Of a DNA stretch of 64,000 nt, positions 63,957 to 64,000 are shown in pieces. Origin of the DNA: an uncultured Pedobacter sp. (GTDB taxonomy: Bacteria; Bacteroidota; Bacteroidia; Sphingobacteriales; Sphingobacteriaceae); assembly GCF_946480185.1 (NCBI RefSeq), contig NZ_CAMLIG010000015.1, positions 30,517-94,516 on the forward strand, given 5' to 3'. Made by a program: the position numbers and the translations under genes. Position 1 is the first letter of the stretch, and every line of letters begins with the position of its first letter. The notes below the pieces were generated by a model. The model was not told where the DNA came from and did no database searches. It saw nothing but the letters and a program-made list of their open reading frames with translations.

Positions 63957-64000
63957 GCAAATGTTCCCCGAACGAAACGCATCAGTAAATGAAAATTTCG
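63951..64000 (+). mobile_element. Cassette 3, first 50 bp (cut by window edge)
   Basis: It begins TTATAGGCAA at the G-TTA junction. It matches the first 50 bp of cassette 2 at all but three positions. The array therefore continues to the right of the window. Confidence 0.75.

Overview
The window looks like a chromosome segment of a member of the Bacteroidota, most likely the family Sphingobacteriaceae (Pedobacter or a close relative). The reasons are a SusC/SusD pair with a hybrid two-component regulator, a type IX secretion C-terminal domain, lipoproteins with Cys-Lys-Lys or Cys-Ser-Lys starts, promoters of the Bacteroidota type (TTTG, about 19-20 bp, TAnnTTTG), low G+C, and families such as DUF4199, TamL and BatA that are typical of the phylum. 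The genus is an inference from gene content only.

Layout. 1-15.9 kb is a polysaccharide utilisation locus: a truncated GH128 glucanase with a type IX secretion tail, a hybrid sensor/AraC regulator, SusC, SusD, a right-handed beta-helix protein, a family S1 sulfatase and a second GH128 enzyme made as a lipoprotein. 16-23.6 kb holds the TamL-TamB envelope assembly pair. 23.7-31 kb is a housekeeping stretch: a frameshifted outer membrane protein, thioredoxin, OmpH/Skp, guanine deaminase, a Gfo/Idh/MocA oxidoreductase, a monofunctional transglycosylase and the ribosomal operon rpsF-rpsR-rplI. 31-41 kb has a GH130-like enzyme convergent with a two-gene glycosyltransferase operon, a bacilliredoxin, a PQQ-type sugar dehydrogenase, a decayed VOC gene and a ClC channel with CBS domains. 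41-50 kb has a triple DUF2249 protein, an ice-binding (DUF3494) lipoprotein followed by a double-OmpA-domain porin-like protein, and an SDR/AraC pair. 50-56.4 kb is a leftward operon (BatA-like, catalytically degenerate dihydroorotase, an acidic unknown protein, DUF4199) followed by a polyprenyl-phosphate glycosyltransferase. 56.8-60 kb has an SDR, a lipoprotein and a PAS/GAF signalling protein that ends after its HisKA-like helix.

The most unusual part is the right end (60.5-64.0 kb). A tyrosine recombinase is followed, in the same direction, by what reads as an integron cassette array. After an attI-like junction come two complete cassettes of 633 and 515 bp and the start of a third. Each full cassette ends in a 130-bp attC-like site. 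The outer arm of each site is complementary to the first bases of its own cassette over 14 of 15 positions, the arrangement expected if cassettes excise as circles. The single non-complementary position is A/C on the top strand in both cassettes, so it is a G-T wobble on the bottom strand, the strand that integron integrases use. The recombinase lacks the long insertion of IntI between its catalytic Lys and the HxxR motif, so this may be an integron built on a Xer-like enzyme. A short SSB without the usual acidic tail and a small zinc-ribbon protein lie just upstream.

Several genes are broken by single-base shifts (the outer membrane protein at 23.7 kb, the VOC protein at 38.4 kb and a fragment behind tamL at 16.0 kb). 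Some are true decay and some could be sequence errors in homopolymers.
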